Positions 9,376 to 20,671 are shown, counted from the first letter of the stretch. The stretch: DNA of 64,000 bases from Bidens hawaiensis (GCA_021521415.1 JAIQDT010005836.1:121048-185047), one strand, 5' to 3'. Numbers and translations are program-made. Notes: a model not told the origin generated them from the letters alone.

Positions 9376-10123
9376 TGTTGGTGCATTTTGTGACCGTCGC
9401 TATGCAATTCTGACAAACATAGCTCTGATACCAATTGTAGGTTCCCAGCCGGATCTACACGGAATATCCCGTTCTACGTAGGTGCGGAATCCCTACGTAA
9501 GACGTTATGAGCGTAGAAGACGATACGAGTTAACACGATCGAACACACGTTACAATAAGCAAAGACACTTTGTATTGCAACCGGAAACACGTGATATCAA
9601 TCACTGATTACAGAAACGAAGTACGAAGTTGCAACAACTTCGCCGTAGGCGAAGTTGCAACAACTTCTGCCGTAGGCGAAGTTGCAACAACTTCTGCCGT
9701 AGGCGAAGTTGCAACAACTTCTCCACAACTTCGCCTACTGGCCCAAGCCCAAGCCCGCGAAGTTGTTTCGATATATATATACGTGTCTTGTTTAAGTTTG
9801 GGTATCCAGAAAATTAGAGTGTGTTTTGTGTAGTTCAATTGTCTAGAGAGAAATTCAGAGGGAGAGTCGTTTGGGACGGCCCGAGGTAGAGCTCACCTCG
9901 GGTCGGACGTGTTTTTGTTTATGTTCGGTATGTAACGTGGTTTTGATTATTATAAAAGATCTGCCGATTTGTTTGTCCCATTCGTGTGTTTGTTCGTGCA
10001 TGTGTTTGTGTGTAATCGTGTTCTTCGTCTTCTACACCATTAAACGAGTCTAGGAGGATTCCGCACTCCTAGACATCGTGCGGATCTCGTATCGATCGGC
10101 GACGCCCCGCGTGGGAACTTACA
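9376..10123 (+). repeat. Right LTR of element A with inverted foreign LTR fragment (copy 1)
   Basis: It begins like the left LTR, breaks off at 9,413 and resumes at about 9,604. The inserted block contains GCTCTGATACCA at 9,422, which is an inverted primer binding site, followed by sequence that, read on the minus strand, ends like an LTR (GGGAACCTACAA). It is therefore a fragment of a related element in opposite orientation. At 9,640-9,725 the 30-bp hairpin unit is repeated three to four times. Confidence 0.8.
9640..9730. repeat. 30-bp palindromic minisatellite in the LTR
   Basis: Units of GTAGGCGAAGTTGCAACAAC plus TTCTGCC are repeated about 3.5 times. Within it AACTTCGCC-GTA-GGCGAAGTT is a perfect 9-bp stem with a 3-base loop. 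The other LTR copies (7,690; 28,690; 30,840) have only one to two units. Confidence 0.85.
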
Positions 10124-10792
10124 TGACCAGTAGCATTTTGGAAAAATACGTCGAGGGTGATCGCGCTTAACATCTATAAAATTTTTCTGGAAAATCACGA
10201 AATTTACTCTACCAACGGAGAAAACGGCAGGTGACCAGGGCCACCCCCGGTCCCATTGAGTCGCGCCCAGATTTTTAACCTTTTCATTTTTATCTACCAC
10301 TTCTCTATTTTTCATGTGAATAAAATAATTCTAAAATAAATTAAAATACTAGACAACTCAATTCTATTAAATAATTATTAATTTCTATTAATCAAAATAT
10401 ATTATTCTGCATTCAAATCAAACTAAATTTTAGTTAACTGTATTAGTAACAAAATATTAAAAATCCTCAATTACTATATTTCCTAATTTCTTTCATGTTT
10501 CAAGCTATTTCAAAATCCCTAATTTTATGATGTAAATAAATTACATTTATATGTTCCTTTTTTATTCAACTATCCAAAAATTCAAACATCTACTACTTAT
10601 GTATATATACTCTGACATTCACACAATAATTCTCACGCCATCACCAGATTTAGCAAAATCGTATTCGTTTCTTTGTAAGGTATATTTTTCTGGTCGTGCT
10701 TATATAGTTCATTTTTTTTACTTGTTTCGCTCAAACTATAATTATTCAAAAATTAATAGTTTGTTTATTTTTAATTTTTCACAACCAGGAAA

Positions 10793-10944
10793 ATGGAGCC
10801 AACAAACATTACAATGTTGACCATTTGGATGTAGTTAACAATGATTGTGTCTTAAAGGTTCGTATTTTGAAACTATGGTGTCTCAAGGACAATAACAAAC
10901 CCAGAGAAGATTGGTTGATATAGATGATTTTGCAAGACGAAATG
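10793..10944 (+). pseudogene. RPA70-like first exon of a Helitron (copy 1)
   Basis: ATG at 10,793 starts MEPTNITM. After a one-base slip the reading continues as HLDVVNNDCVLKVRILKLW and then KPREDWLI, a stop TAG at 10,921-10,923, and MILQDEM ending at the donor ATG|GTATTT. This is the N-terminal OB-fold pattern of the RPA1-like proteins carried by plant Helitrons (KVRILRLW...NRDW.IEMIL.DE.G). Broken by one frameshift and one stop. A Helitron helicase remnant on the same strand lies beyond the equivalent exon in copy 2. Confidence 0.65.
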
Positions 10945-12740
10945 GTATTTTTACATAAAAATAAATAACTTACTATAATCCGGACTTTTACTTTTATTCC
11001 AAATTACACATTCATTAATTTTAATATATTATTCACACAATTTTGTACTAATTATTTGATGGTGAATGTTTTTATATTTACTGGTTAGGTTTTCATTGAT
11101 TTTGTACTAATACACATTTATAAGTTTTTCCGGTAAGGTTATATCGTTTCCTGGTAAGGTTAACATTTGTTCACATAATTCAAATCATCCATAATTGATA
11201 ATTTCTTTATTATGTGATATTACTATTAATATTTAATTTTATCATTTCAGGTTATTGTCCCCAACTTAATATAATGGATTGAGGATTTGTTGACAAGATG
11301 TCTTATTTTTTGTTTAATGTTAATGTATATTTTTGTTATTATTGATGTATTTATTTATTTTTCATAATTCATTTAATTTAATTGATTATTATATAATCCG
11401 GAAATGAAATTTAATTGATCATTCTATAAGACATTAAACTAGTTATAGTAAGATAATCAATCTTATATTTTTGTTGGTCAAGTTCCTATTAAACCACTAA
11501 TGTCAACGCAATTTAAAACATTATTATACTTTTCAATATTATCGAATTTAACATTTTTAAATAATACACATTTAATACGACATTTTAGAAACCAATTTTC
11601 ACAATTCAAATTCGGATTTTCACTATTTGTATGACGTTTACAAAAATGTGTTATATAGTTTGAATTTCACTAGACCGAAATTTAACGAATTTGTCCATTT
11701 CATAAATTTTCAATATTAATGCCTTAAATAAAAAAATTTATTTTAATAACCATTTCTAAATATTTCAAGTTATTATGATTTTAATGTCAATTTAAACTAA
11801 ATCTATTAATATATTTATTCTTAAATATAAAAAATAAAAGATATAATAAAATGTACATTTATTTAATTCGGTTTTTATATAGTATCTTTAATTTATGGTT
11901 AATATTCATAGCATATTTAAACCCTTATTTATATTTTTTATATTTGACCATTTTTTAAGTATGTCTAAATTTCAAGATTCATACATTTAGTAAAACCCAC
12001 ATATTTTCTGTAACCAATTAAATACGTAATTTTACGAATTAAATACAAATTTTTACAAATTGAATGTCAAAATTAATGTAAAAAATAAACCCCCATTTTA
12101 ATATTACAATAATAAAAAGATCATTTTTTTACATATTAATGTCAAAAGTTGACTAATTAACGAATTTTATATTAAATGTAATTATGTCAAAATTATTTAT
12201 TACAATACAACTATACTAAATATTATTTTGAAGTTTACTAGTAATTTTTTGTATTCATAAAAGTGAACTCTAGCATTGGATTTAATAGATCTAACAAAAA
12301 AGTTATTGTATGTTTTTTATACAAAAGTTAAAATAAAAAATCTTTTATAACAATTCGTATATTTATTGATTACAGTTTTTATATAATTATATGTTTTTGT
12401 TCATATACGAAGCATGTATTTTTTCTTCATTCTAAATCTTATTAACAAACACTACAATTATAATTTGTCAAATTCTAGCAATATAATATATTTGTAGTCG
12501 TATCTCTAACTCAGAAAACATTATTTGACCAATTCTCATTGACATTTAAAAGATTTTGATACTTTCCAATCTTAGAAAAATTTACATTTTTTTATTTGAC
12601 AATTTTATAATTATATCTAAATGTCAAGATGCATATGCCTAAATATAGCATCAACTGACTTCCTGAATTTATGTACCTTAAGCATTTTGTTATTTCATCA
12701 TTATTATTAAATTAACTCACTTTCTATTGTTACAATATTT
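10945..12740. other. AT-rich stretch, no gene seen (copy 1)
   Basis: Very AT-rich DNA with stops in all frames, probably decayed introns and spacer of the Helitron that carried the RPA exon. The twin is 32,099-33,895. I see no further recognisable exon. Confidence 0.5.
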
Positions 12741-12755
12741 ATGAACAATATTGTA
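12731..12755. repeat. 9-bp inverted repeat at the duplication/gypsy junction
   Basis: TACAATATT at 12,731-12,739 and AATATTGTA at 12,747-12,755 with 7 bases between. The left arm belongs to the duplicated segment (also at about 33,886-33,894). The right arm is next to truncated gypsy integrase sequence. It marks the rearrangement junction. Confidence 0.85.
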
Positions 12756-15288
12756 GGAATTTCTGGTTGTTCGAGCAAACCAGATGGGCGTTGATGTTCA
12801 GCTTTTACCTTAGAACAAGTCAGGCATTTAGCTACGAACACAGCAATATCCTTTTTCATACCGGGCCACCAATAAGTAATGCGCAAATCCTTGTACATCT
12901 TATCAGCGCCGGGATGAATAGAATACCGAGATTTATGCGCTTCACTCAGGATATCAGCGCGAAGATTCTCATCAAAGGGAATCCAGATGCGATTGAGATA
13001 GCAGAGAATTCCACTCAGATTAGGGACAAAATGAGCTTCCGCGCCACACGCTAACTCGGCGCGAAGGTTACCATTACTGATGGATGCGCGCTGCGCGTCG
13101 CGAATGCGTGATTCAAGATTGCTCTGAATCGGCGCAAAGTGAAGCTGCGTGCGCGGCAAGATACAGTTAAGCTGGCAGGGTTTACGGCTGAGCGCATCAG
13201 CTACCACATTAGCCTTACCAGGATGATACCGGATCTCACAATCGTAATCGCTGATGAGTTCGTTCCATCGGCGTTGCCTCATGTTGAGTTCCTTTTGATC
13301 AAAGATATGCTGAAGGCTTTTATGGTCGGTGTAAAGGATACACTTAGTACCATAAAGGTAGTGTCTCCAGATCTTCAAGGCAAAAACAACTGCGCCTAGT
13401 TCGAGGCGTGAGTTGTATAATTCTTCTCGTGAACCTTGAGTTGCCTTGATGCGTAAGCGATAACCTTGCCTCGTTGCATAAGAACACAACCGAGACCTTG
13501 GTTGGATGCATCGCAATACACGACAAAATCATCATTACCCTCAGGTAACGCTAGAACAGGAGCTTCACACAACAAACGCTTGAGTGTCAGAAAGGCTTCT
13601 TCTTGCTTCGAGCCCCAAATATACGATTTACCTTTGTGCGTTAGAGCTGTTAAAGGCAAAGCGATCTTTGAGAAGTTCGAAATGAAGCGTCGGTAATAAC
13701 CAGCTAAGCCCAGAAAGGAACGGATCTCGGTAGGAGTGGTCGGCGTAATCCAGTTCTTGATTGCTTCAATTTTGGATGGGTCGACATGAATCCCCATCTT
13801 GTTCACAACATGGCCAAGAAACTGTACTTCATCGGACCAGAATTCACACTTGGAGAGCTTGGCAAAGAGCTGCTCGGCTCTAAGCTTTTGCAATACCAAC
13901 CGAAGATGTTGCTCATGCTCGGCCTTGGTCTTAGAATACACCAGAACATCATCGATAAACACAATCACGAATTTATCCAAGAAAGGCCTACACACCCGAT
14001 TCATTAGATCCATGAAAACGGCGGGTGCGTTGGTTAAACCGAAGGACATGACCAAGAATTCAAAGTGGCCATAACGAGTTCGAAAAGCAGTCTTGGGAAT
14101 ATCCTCTTCACGGATACGCAACTGGTGATAGCCAGAGCGGAGATCAATCTTGGAGAAACAAGAGGCACCTTGGAGTTGATCAAAGAGGTCGTCAATACGC
14201 GGTAAAGGATACCGGTTCTTAATGGTGAGTTTGTTCAACTCGCGGTAATCGATACACATGCGAAACGTACCATCTTTCTTTTTAACGAACAACACCGGAG
14301 CACCCCAGGGCGAAGAGCTAGGGCGAATGAATCCCTTAGCGGTCAACTCTTGAAGTTGGCTTGCCAATTCTTGCATCTCAGCGGGTGCAAGACGATAAGG
14401 AGATTTGGCTACGGGGGAAGCACCAGGGACAAGATCAACACGAAACTCGACTTCACGAGCGGGAGGGATACCAGGAAGATCATCGGGAAAAACTTCAGGG
14501 AAGTCACGCACAACAGGGATTTCGCGAAGTTTCTTCTTTCCTTCATCGGGTTTAACCACATGGGCTAAAAATGCAATACACTTCTTCCGCATGAGTCTTT
14601 GGGCTTCGGCGCAAGACATAAGCTTAAGACCACTGGAGGGTTTCTCGCCATAGATGTGAAGATCACCATTTTCTCGAGGAATGCGAATCAACTTCTTGGC
14701 GCAAATAACTTCGGCGCGATTCTTCGAGAGCCAGTCCATACCAATAATAACATCAAAGCTTCCAAGAGGCATGGGGATGAGGTCGATCAGAAAATCGTTT
14801 TCGTTAAGGTTAAGCGTGCAATCCTTAATCACGGAGTTAATTAAAACAGTTTCACCATTAGCCAATTCAACTGAAAAATTTTCTTTTAAATCGTTGCGCG
14901 GTCGCGCAAGCTTCTGCTCAAACGCGCGAGAAATAAAACTTCGATCGGCGCCAGTATCAAAAAGTACAGAAGCATAAAATCCGTTAAGCAAAAATGTACC
15001 ATTAACTACGTCATTATTCGCTTGCGCTTGGTGCGCGGTTATGTTAAAAGCTCGTCCGCGTGTCACTTGGTTCGAAATCTGGTTCACCGGATTCGCTTGC
15101 GTAATCTGAACTTGTAGCCTCGGGCATGCGTTCCGGAAATGACTGGGATCACCGCAGTTGAAGCACGATCTGGGTCGTGGGTTTTGGTATGCTGGTTGAG
15201 GGTTTTGCAGGTAGGCTGGTGGTGTTGGCGCAATTGGATTGGCGGAAGGGACTTTACAGATTCGGCTGAGTGACCAACGCGGCCACAT
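12756..15288 (-). pseudogene. gypsy pol pseudogene (protease, RT, RNase H, partial integrase)
   Basis: In the 630-codon frame at 13,396-15,288 the aspartic protease motif DTGA is at residues 111-114. RT motifs [13 protein letters not shown] (378-390) and active-site FIDD (444-447) are intact. RNase H begins at YCDAS. A missing base near 13,411 shifts to the frame ending at 12,707, which supplies [15 protein letters not shown] and ADALSRK, the remaining RNase H acidic residues, and the integrase HHCC zinc motif (HPGADKMY...[11 protein letters not shown]). After LLEQPEIPT the frame leaves the element and reads 14 foreign codons of the duplicated segment to its stop. No DDE core. Lineage possibly Tekay/Del, not provable without the chromodomain. 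Confidence 0.9.
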
Positions 15289-16282
15289 CGGTTACATTGT
15301 CGACACGGGGTTTGGGTTGGGTGGTGAAATCTACAGGTTGGGCAGAAGGGTTGGGTTCCTGTGTAAGGTTTCTTAGTTGGCGGGGCAGGGAGTGCGGGAT
15401 TGGTTAAGGCATAGTTGTGGACTACAGGAGGTGTTGGGTAGGTTGACAGTGGGTTAGGCGCGTATACTGGGGGTTGGTAGGCGGGTTGCTGGACTATGGG
15501 CGGGCTGGTAAGCGCGTAGACTTGTCTGCGCCTACGTTTCTGGTTATGGTTTGAGGGTTCTGGTTTGGTTTCTGCGGGTTCAGGGACAGTTTTGGTGGGT
15601 TTGGTCTTCTCAGTTCCCCGCAGGAATAGGGTTCCTGCTCTGACATGGTTGTCGCTGAGCACAGCGGCCAATTCGATGGCGTCAGAGAGGGTAACTGGGT
15701 TTCTGGCCCATACAGAATCTTGAATTTCCATGGGGAGACCCCAAGGAATTTCTCTATGGCTCGGCGGGAAGGGGTAACAAGGTGAGGGACAAGCAGGCTT
15801 AGTTCATGGAAGCGCGTCGCGTACTCGCGCGCTTCGCCACTGTATTGCTTCAAGTTCCAAAATTCTTCCTCCAGGCGCTTTACTTCGTTGGGAGGGTAGA
15901 ACTCTCGCGTCAGAATTTCCTTGAATTCCTCCCATGTCATGCTAGAAGCAGCTTCTGCGCCACGCGCATGAGCTACTCCATTCCACCATGTAAGCGCTCT
16001 AGATTCCAGGACACTGGAAGCATATAGGGTTCGTCTGTCTGAGGGGCATTGGGTATGGAGGAAAGTGTTTTCAATCTTCTCGAGCCATTGGAGCATCACG
16101 GTGGCTCCTTCAAGCCCTGTGAATTTCGGAGGGTTACCCGCATTAAAGGACTTAATGTTGTAACCGGAGGTATTGTTTTGGCTCAAAGCTTGGGCTATTG
16201 CGGCGGCCATTTCCTGGGAACGTTGCATCGAACGTCTGCGCGCGGCTTCTCTCCTCTGATGACGGCGAGATAGCGGAGGCAT
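15084..16282 (-). pseudogene. gypsy gag pseudogene
   Basis: Starts with basic residues (MPPLSRRHQRREAARRR). The retrotransposon gag domain is recognised by KFTGLEGATVMLQWLEKIE, LTWWNGV, WEEFKEILTREFYP and EEFWNLKQYSGEAREYATRF. A one-base loss near 15,750 moves the frame to a second part (MEIQDSVWARNP...), followed by a proline-rich linker and a CCHC knuckle. A second shift falls inside that knuckle, near 15,270. A second knuckle ([14 protein letters not shown]) lies in the pol-frame ORF. The protein would bind element RNA. Broken here. Confidence 0.88.
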
Positions 16283-17300
16283 TCTATAAAAGTTTTAGTT
16301 TTTAGTTAATATCTTGGTTTTAGCGCAAAGTTTAATCTTATAAAGCTTGGTTTCGCGGGGTTAGATACCATCAACAGTTAAAGTAAAACACGAATTTGAA
16401 TGCAAACTTAATACAGATAACAAATTCGAATCGAGAATCGACAATTCATGTATCACCATGACTTTCCGAATTCCCAATTTAAAATATACGAGTCAACGAT
16501 TATTGGAGATTGACGATTCATGTATCACCATGACTTTTCAATCTTCAATATAAAATATACAAGAAAATGAGTATTGGAGGTTGACAATTCATGTATCACC
16601 ATGACTTTTCAAGTCTCCAACCTCAGAACATAATCGTAAATGGAAATTGAAAATCAACTATTCATGTATCACCATGACTTTTCGGATTTTCAATCCCAAC
16701 AAACGAATATGTAAGTAAAATCAATAAAAATCGAAATTCAGCAAAAATCGAAATATCGCGAAATAAAACATAAAACCATACGCTGCGTCTGCGCAAGCAT
16801 ATTTATAAATAACGAGTAATTAACAATAAGCGCGCAAACATGAGATTTCTCTCATGCGCGAGAAGGGACTCTTAGGTATTCTAGGCCGTTACGTCTAACC
16901 ACCTATCCTAAAGTCAACGAGCTCTGATATTTTTAAAACCTGACTCTACGGGCTGGGTTTCTCACAGTGATATTTTTCCTCCTTGATGGTATTCTTGTGT
17001 GAATCAGTCCCGAAGCTTCAAATTCAATATAAACGGTTAACACTCAACCTCAGATTGACTCAACTGGGTATTTAGGTTAGTTCCAACTTCCAAACGATAT
17101 TAAATAAATGGTAGTGAATTGTTTTCCAAACGCTATTGTATGGTTGGTTAACTAGTCATACAAGTATGAACCACCCGGTACAACAATTTGTATCATTTCT
17201 AAGCCCATCCCGATACAACTAAAAAACCAAGCTTTAAAAATTGGTAAGGGGCCATTGTGGCAATATCTCAAAAATAAACTCCTATCCTTGTCATCATCAG
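16283..17300 (-). mobile_element. gypsy 5' leader with tandem repeats and degenerate primer site
   Basis: A TCATGTATCACCATGACTTT word recurs four times with roughly 72-bp spacing at 16,440-16,690, a tandem repeat in the untranslated leader. At 16,921-16,930 the minus strand has TATCAGAGC, nine bases of the usual tRNA-Met primer site, suggesting the 5' LTR lay beyond about 16,933. I could not define LTR ends, and no matching second LTR exists in the window. Confidence 0.55.
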
Positions 17301-17493
17301 TCTATAAATACAACATAATATGGTTTCACTAGCTTTTTAATTTTTGTTACATTTTTTTCATTTTCGTAGTTGTAACAGCTATGGTTGATCCATTTGATTT
17401 AATTTATCTTTTTTTGTTGTTTTTTTAAAATCTCAGAGAATATAATGGAGTTGGGATATGATGCTACAAAATATCGAATCATTTATCATAGGC

Positions 17494-17494
17494 A

Positions 17495-17539
<45 letters not shown>
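17494..17539. repeat. ATT microsatellite
   Basis: About 15 ATT units. The surrounding 17,300-18,460 holds no recognisable gene. A GAAATATTTGATAA word occurs twice at about 17,980 and 18,038, hinting at an old short duplication. Confidence 0.85.
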
Positions 17540-18519
17540 GTGCTTTGCTGATTCAAATATTATTTGCACGTCAGTCTGATCTCAAACTCCATTGTTGTAA
17601 CACTTTCGTATTCTTTGATTTTATGTCTTGCAATTTGGTTAATTTCGTTTTTTTAATATAGTTTAAAATTTAGTTATTATTTTGGCTTGATACTTATTCT
17701 CAAACGATGTTGCATGGGTTAAATATATTATTTGAACGAAACCCCAATAATTACGTAAAATTATATATTATTCACAAAATATCATCATGCTACTAAAAAA
17801 ATCTCGTAAATATATAAACATATGCTACTAAAAATTATATATCATCATCTTAAATAATGATGTTTCAAAGAGGAGATCAAATGGAAGTAATGCTTGATAA
17901 AGAGGCTTTCGAGGATTCATGCTACTAAGCATATATATATAATGTGTAGACGTCTTGGCTTTCCGGTGAAAAGTGCCTTGTGAGGAAATATTTGATAACT
18001 GTTATGCTGCGAATACGATGAAAAGTACCTTATGAAGAAATATTTGATAAATGTTATGCGACTAGGAATGAGTGAGTTATGAGCACTCGAACTTTACACA
18101 TTTATAAATTGAGGATTGAATATGAAGCATTCGACCATTATATCTTACTAAATGATATTGGTAAAAAGTTTTTGGAAGCCACTGTAAATGATATTTGAAA
18201 AACAAATATAATATCGAATAAGGTAGGTATGCTCAAAACCCCTGTAAAATATTAACCGAAATGAAACTGTTCTTTAAGACTGTTGTAAATGATGTGCATA
18301 GAAAAAATGAGTCTATGGTAACCGTTGTGAAAGATATGACATATAAATGAGGTTTATTTATACCGGTCGATCCGGTCTTTTATGAGTGGTATTTACAATG
18401 GTATAGTTTGATTGGCGTGAGACACGATTATTTGGAGTGGTTTTTCTTGTTTTTGTGTTTTGATTTCATGTATAGCTTGTTAAATAAAATTTTAGACCGC
18501 TTCAACACACGTTCGTTAA

Positions 18520-18728
18520 AAATCTGAATTACTTGTTAGAACATCATTGTTCAACAAAACCTAGGATTCTAACGATTTAGCTACTCATTATTAACAACAA
18601 AAACCAAATAATATATAGTAGCAAAACTCACGATCCAAACGAAACATTAACAAACTTAGATTGTTGTCTAGCTCGTTTGCTTGAATAGTGACTCCTCTCC
18701 AAAATAACTAGTCTGCCCTTGTCGAAAC

Positions 18729-18759
<31 letters not shown>

Positions 18760-19080
18760 GCTAGATGATCAAACATGAATATGATGATATATTTCTTGTT
18801 ATTATATGTACATTTGTTGTACCAAATGGTTTAGTTTTGACATTATGACTTAAATAGATTGTCGGTAACATTAACGGTCGGAAAGTTTGACTTTTAACGT
18901 GAACCGACATGAATTCTTGGAACTGTTTTAGAACAGCTACTAAAGTCATAATACTCTTATATTTAACATAAGTTAAAGTATAAGAAAATAATAATAATAA
19001 TAATAATAATATTTTGTGCTCTAAGTTTCCGCCCTCGTTGACTCTTGTTGCCGTCAAATATATCCCAATCAAATAATAAC
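18520..19080. repeat. Diverged third copy of the 2.17-2.48 kb sequence
   Basis: Words in the same order as at 2,170-2,480 and 23,180-23,500: TTGTTCAAC, AACGATTTA, AACTCACGATCCAAA/ATGATCCAAA, TAGCTCGTT, AATAACTAGTCTGCCCTT, an AAT microsatellite, then CGCCCTCGTTGACTCT and GCCGTCAAATATATCCCAA. It has an extra 230-base block with a second AAT run. Much more diverged than the two main copies, so an older paralog. Confidence 0.7.
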
Positions 19081-19480
19081 TATTTTTGTTAATTGCCAAT
19101 GCCAACCTTATGGTTACCCCTATTTAATTGTAGATCCTATGAACCCACTTGGTTCAATCCAGCCAATCCCCTTTTGAAGTCGTATGCAAACATTGTATAA
19201 AGCCATGCTAGTTTGTTTCTTTGGTGCAATCTATCAATATTCTTTGGTCCCGTAGAATACTAGAATTATATACATTTGACTTTCTAATTTAGCTCATATA
19301 TTTTATTTAGTATATTTGAAACTCATGATATATGATTGTCTAACAAGAATGTAAATTAAACGACCATGTAAAAAAGTAAGGATCAAATACGAGTAAATAA
19401 AACAATTCAATAAGTAGTTATTGTTGTTGAGTTAATTCACTAGTTTAAGCTTGTTGTTTCTTGAAACTTTTAAACTTTAA
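19065..19480. repeat. Upstream region of the peptide gene, paralogous to 37,605-38,120
   Basis: Shares ordered blocks with 37,605-38,120, for example GTTACCCCTATTTAATT, GAACCCACTTGGTTCAATCC, TATAAAGCCATGCT, GACTTTCTAATTTAGCTCAT and CAAATACGAGTAAATAAAAC. The other copy has an extra stretch of about 110 bases (37,805-37,915). It indicates an older duplication of this locus. A poly-G run of about 18 lies at 19,590-19,607. Confidence 0.75.
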
Positions 19481-19787
19481 GTATTTTATACAAAATATCG
19501 ATAATTAATCTCAATCATCGATCAGACAAGATTAACAAATATAAAGAGTTTTCATAGTTTTTTTTTAAATAAAGTTCATGTAATCTTAGGGGGGGGGGGG
19601 GGGGGGTTGGGATTCCTTATTATGACTTTTATAGATTACAAAGTTGCAATATACGACTTATCTCACAAACTTTAACTTTTCCAAACACCTTACCTTGTAA
19701 CTTATAAGTTATAAGTCATAAGAAGATAAATAAACAATCCCAAACATCCCCTTTATTTTACGGTTTTTACCTAGCTAGTTTGTATAA

Positions 19788-19790
<3 letters not shown>

Positions 19791-19822
<32 letters not shown>

Positions 19823-20210
19823 ATGAGTATTATTACAGAATCCTTAAATTATTTAAGAACTTGAAAGAACATTTGAAAACTAACGTTTTTTATAAAAAAA
19901 AATTGTATGTTAATGTTACTTGAGTGTAGCTTTATCATTTTTATATCTATATTTACGATTACAATTTTGAAAATTAGTTTTTATACATATCTATGTTTTG
20001 TTTTACATCTATGTAAATTTGTTAGTACATAAATTTTACACATATGTAAACTTGTTATTTATATATGTAATCAATTTTTTTTATATAAAATATGATAAAA
20101 CTACTCTTAAATAATGTTAGTATATAAAAAAATTTAAAAAAATATTTGGTTGTTTAGAGTTCCTAACAGTTCTTAACTTTTTTGAAGTTCTTAATATATA
20201 TATATATAAA
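19791..20210. mobile_element. TA-flanked fold-back MITE upstream of the peptide gene
   Basis: About 370 bases between two TA microsatellites (19,791-19,820 and 20,191-20,210). The ends are weakly complementary (TTTAAGAACTTGAAAGAAC against the reverse of GTTCTTAACTTTTTTGAAG). The design matches the element at 42.0-42.6 kb and Micron-type MITEs that sit in TA repeats. It lies about 500 bases upstream of the peptide gene's start codon. Confidence 0.6.
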
Positions 20211-20663
20211 GATTAGGATCCACTTCATTAATTGGATATTTGGAATCTTCAACTTATACGAGAGTTGGTTACGAACACGTGCTTGCAGTTTCACATCTCG
20301 TGCATGTCCATTGATAATGTGTGAAAATAAAAAGTTTAAACGCTTTGTAACTTGTAGTGTTGAAAAAGCACTAGCAGATGTTACGAATGAACTGTAATTA
20401 ATCGTTTTAAAAGATAAATTCATGTAGATGTCAATAGTAATATCTATTATGTTTATTGTGTTTAATGAATTTTGATTACATTTATTTAATGTAATTTTTT
20501 TACCAGATCCACTGGTTTCACCCGTTTTCACAAACATCGTTTTCTACCGGGAATGACGGTACCGTACCGTAACAAACCAAACCAATACCAACCCGGTACC
20601 CGTCAAAACGCACGAGAAAATATCCAAAACCAAAAATATCCTTGTGTATGTCCAAAAATCCTC

Positions 20664-20671
20664 TATAAATA
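20664..20671 (+). promoter_or_regulatory. TATA box of the peptide gene
   Basis: TATAAATA lies 38 bases upstream of the ATG at 20,709, so the 5' leader would be very short (about 10-15 bases). Upstream at 20,555-20,600 is a short GGTACCGTACCG/AACCCGGTACCCG stretch of unknown role. Confidence 0.65.

Larger units (their letters stand above)
7613..10123 (+). mobile_element. Non-autonomous LTR retrotransposon A (copy 1)
   Basis: A complete element with 5-bp TSD TGACC at 7,608-7,612 and 10,124-10,128. Left LTR 7,613-8,143 begins TGTTGG and ends TTACA. The primer binding site TGGTATCAGAGC (initiator tRNA-Met type) lies 3 bases after it. A purine tract CAAAGGGGAG is followed by TC just before the right LTR at 9,376-10,123. 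The 1.2-kb interior has no gag or pol, so it depends on another element for movement. A GGCGAAGTT word is scattered through interior and LTRs. The right LTR carries an extra block of about 190 bases at 9,413-9,603. The element sits in both duplicated copies with the same TSD, so it inserted before the duplication. Confidence 0.92.
1..12740. repeat. Segmental duplication, copy 1
   Basis: The whole stretch is collinear with 20,932-33,895 at about 99% identity by eye. Differences are scattered substitutions, different lengths of AAT, TA and poly-C microsatellites, and a few larger indels (near 1,092; 9,410-9,600; 9,640-9,730). It contains the same TE insertions at the same sites, so those insertions predate the duplication. 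The collinearity stops sharply at 12,740, where truncated gypsy sequence begins. Confidence 0.93.
12756..16282 (-). mobile_element. Truncated Ty3/gypsy retrotransposon, coding part
   Basis: On the minus strand gag (from ATG at 16,280-16,282), protease, reverse transcriptase, RNase H and the zinc-binding start of integrase follow in that order, which is the Ty3/gypsy arrangement. The integrase is cut after its HHCC region, so the catalytic core, any chromodomain and the 3' LTR are missing. Three one-base frameshifts (about 15,750; 15,270; 13,411) inactivate it. No member of this family is seen elsewhere in the window. Dead element. Confidence 0.93.

Noticed and set aside
9608..9838. Repetitive open frames over the palindromic minisatellite
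   Set aside because: They follow from the 30-bp unit having no stop in several frames on both strands.
12767..16273. Many plus-strand open frames
   Set aside because: Antisense shadows of the gypsy gag-pol frame.
18761..19105. 114-residue minus-strand frame
   Set aside because: Runs through an AAT microsatellite (poly-Leu) in an old repeat; no recognisable protein.
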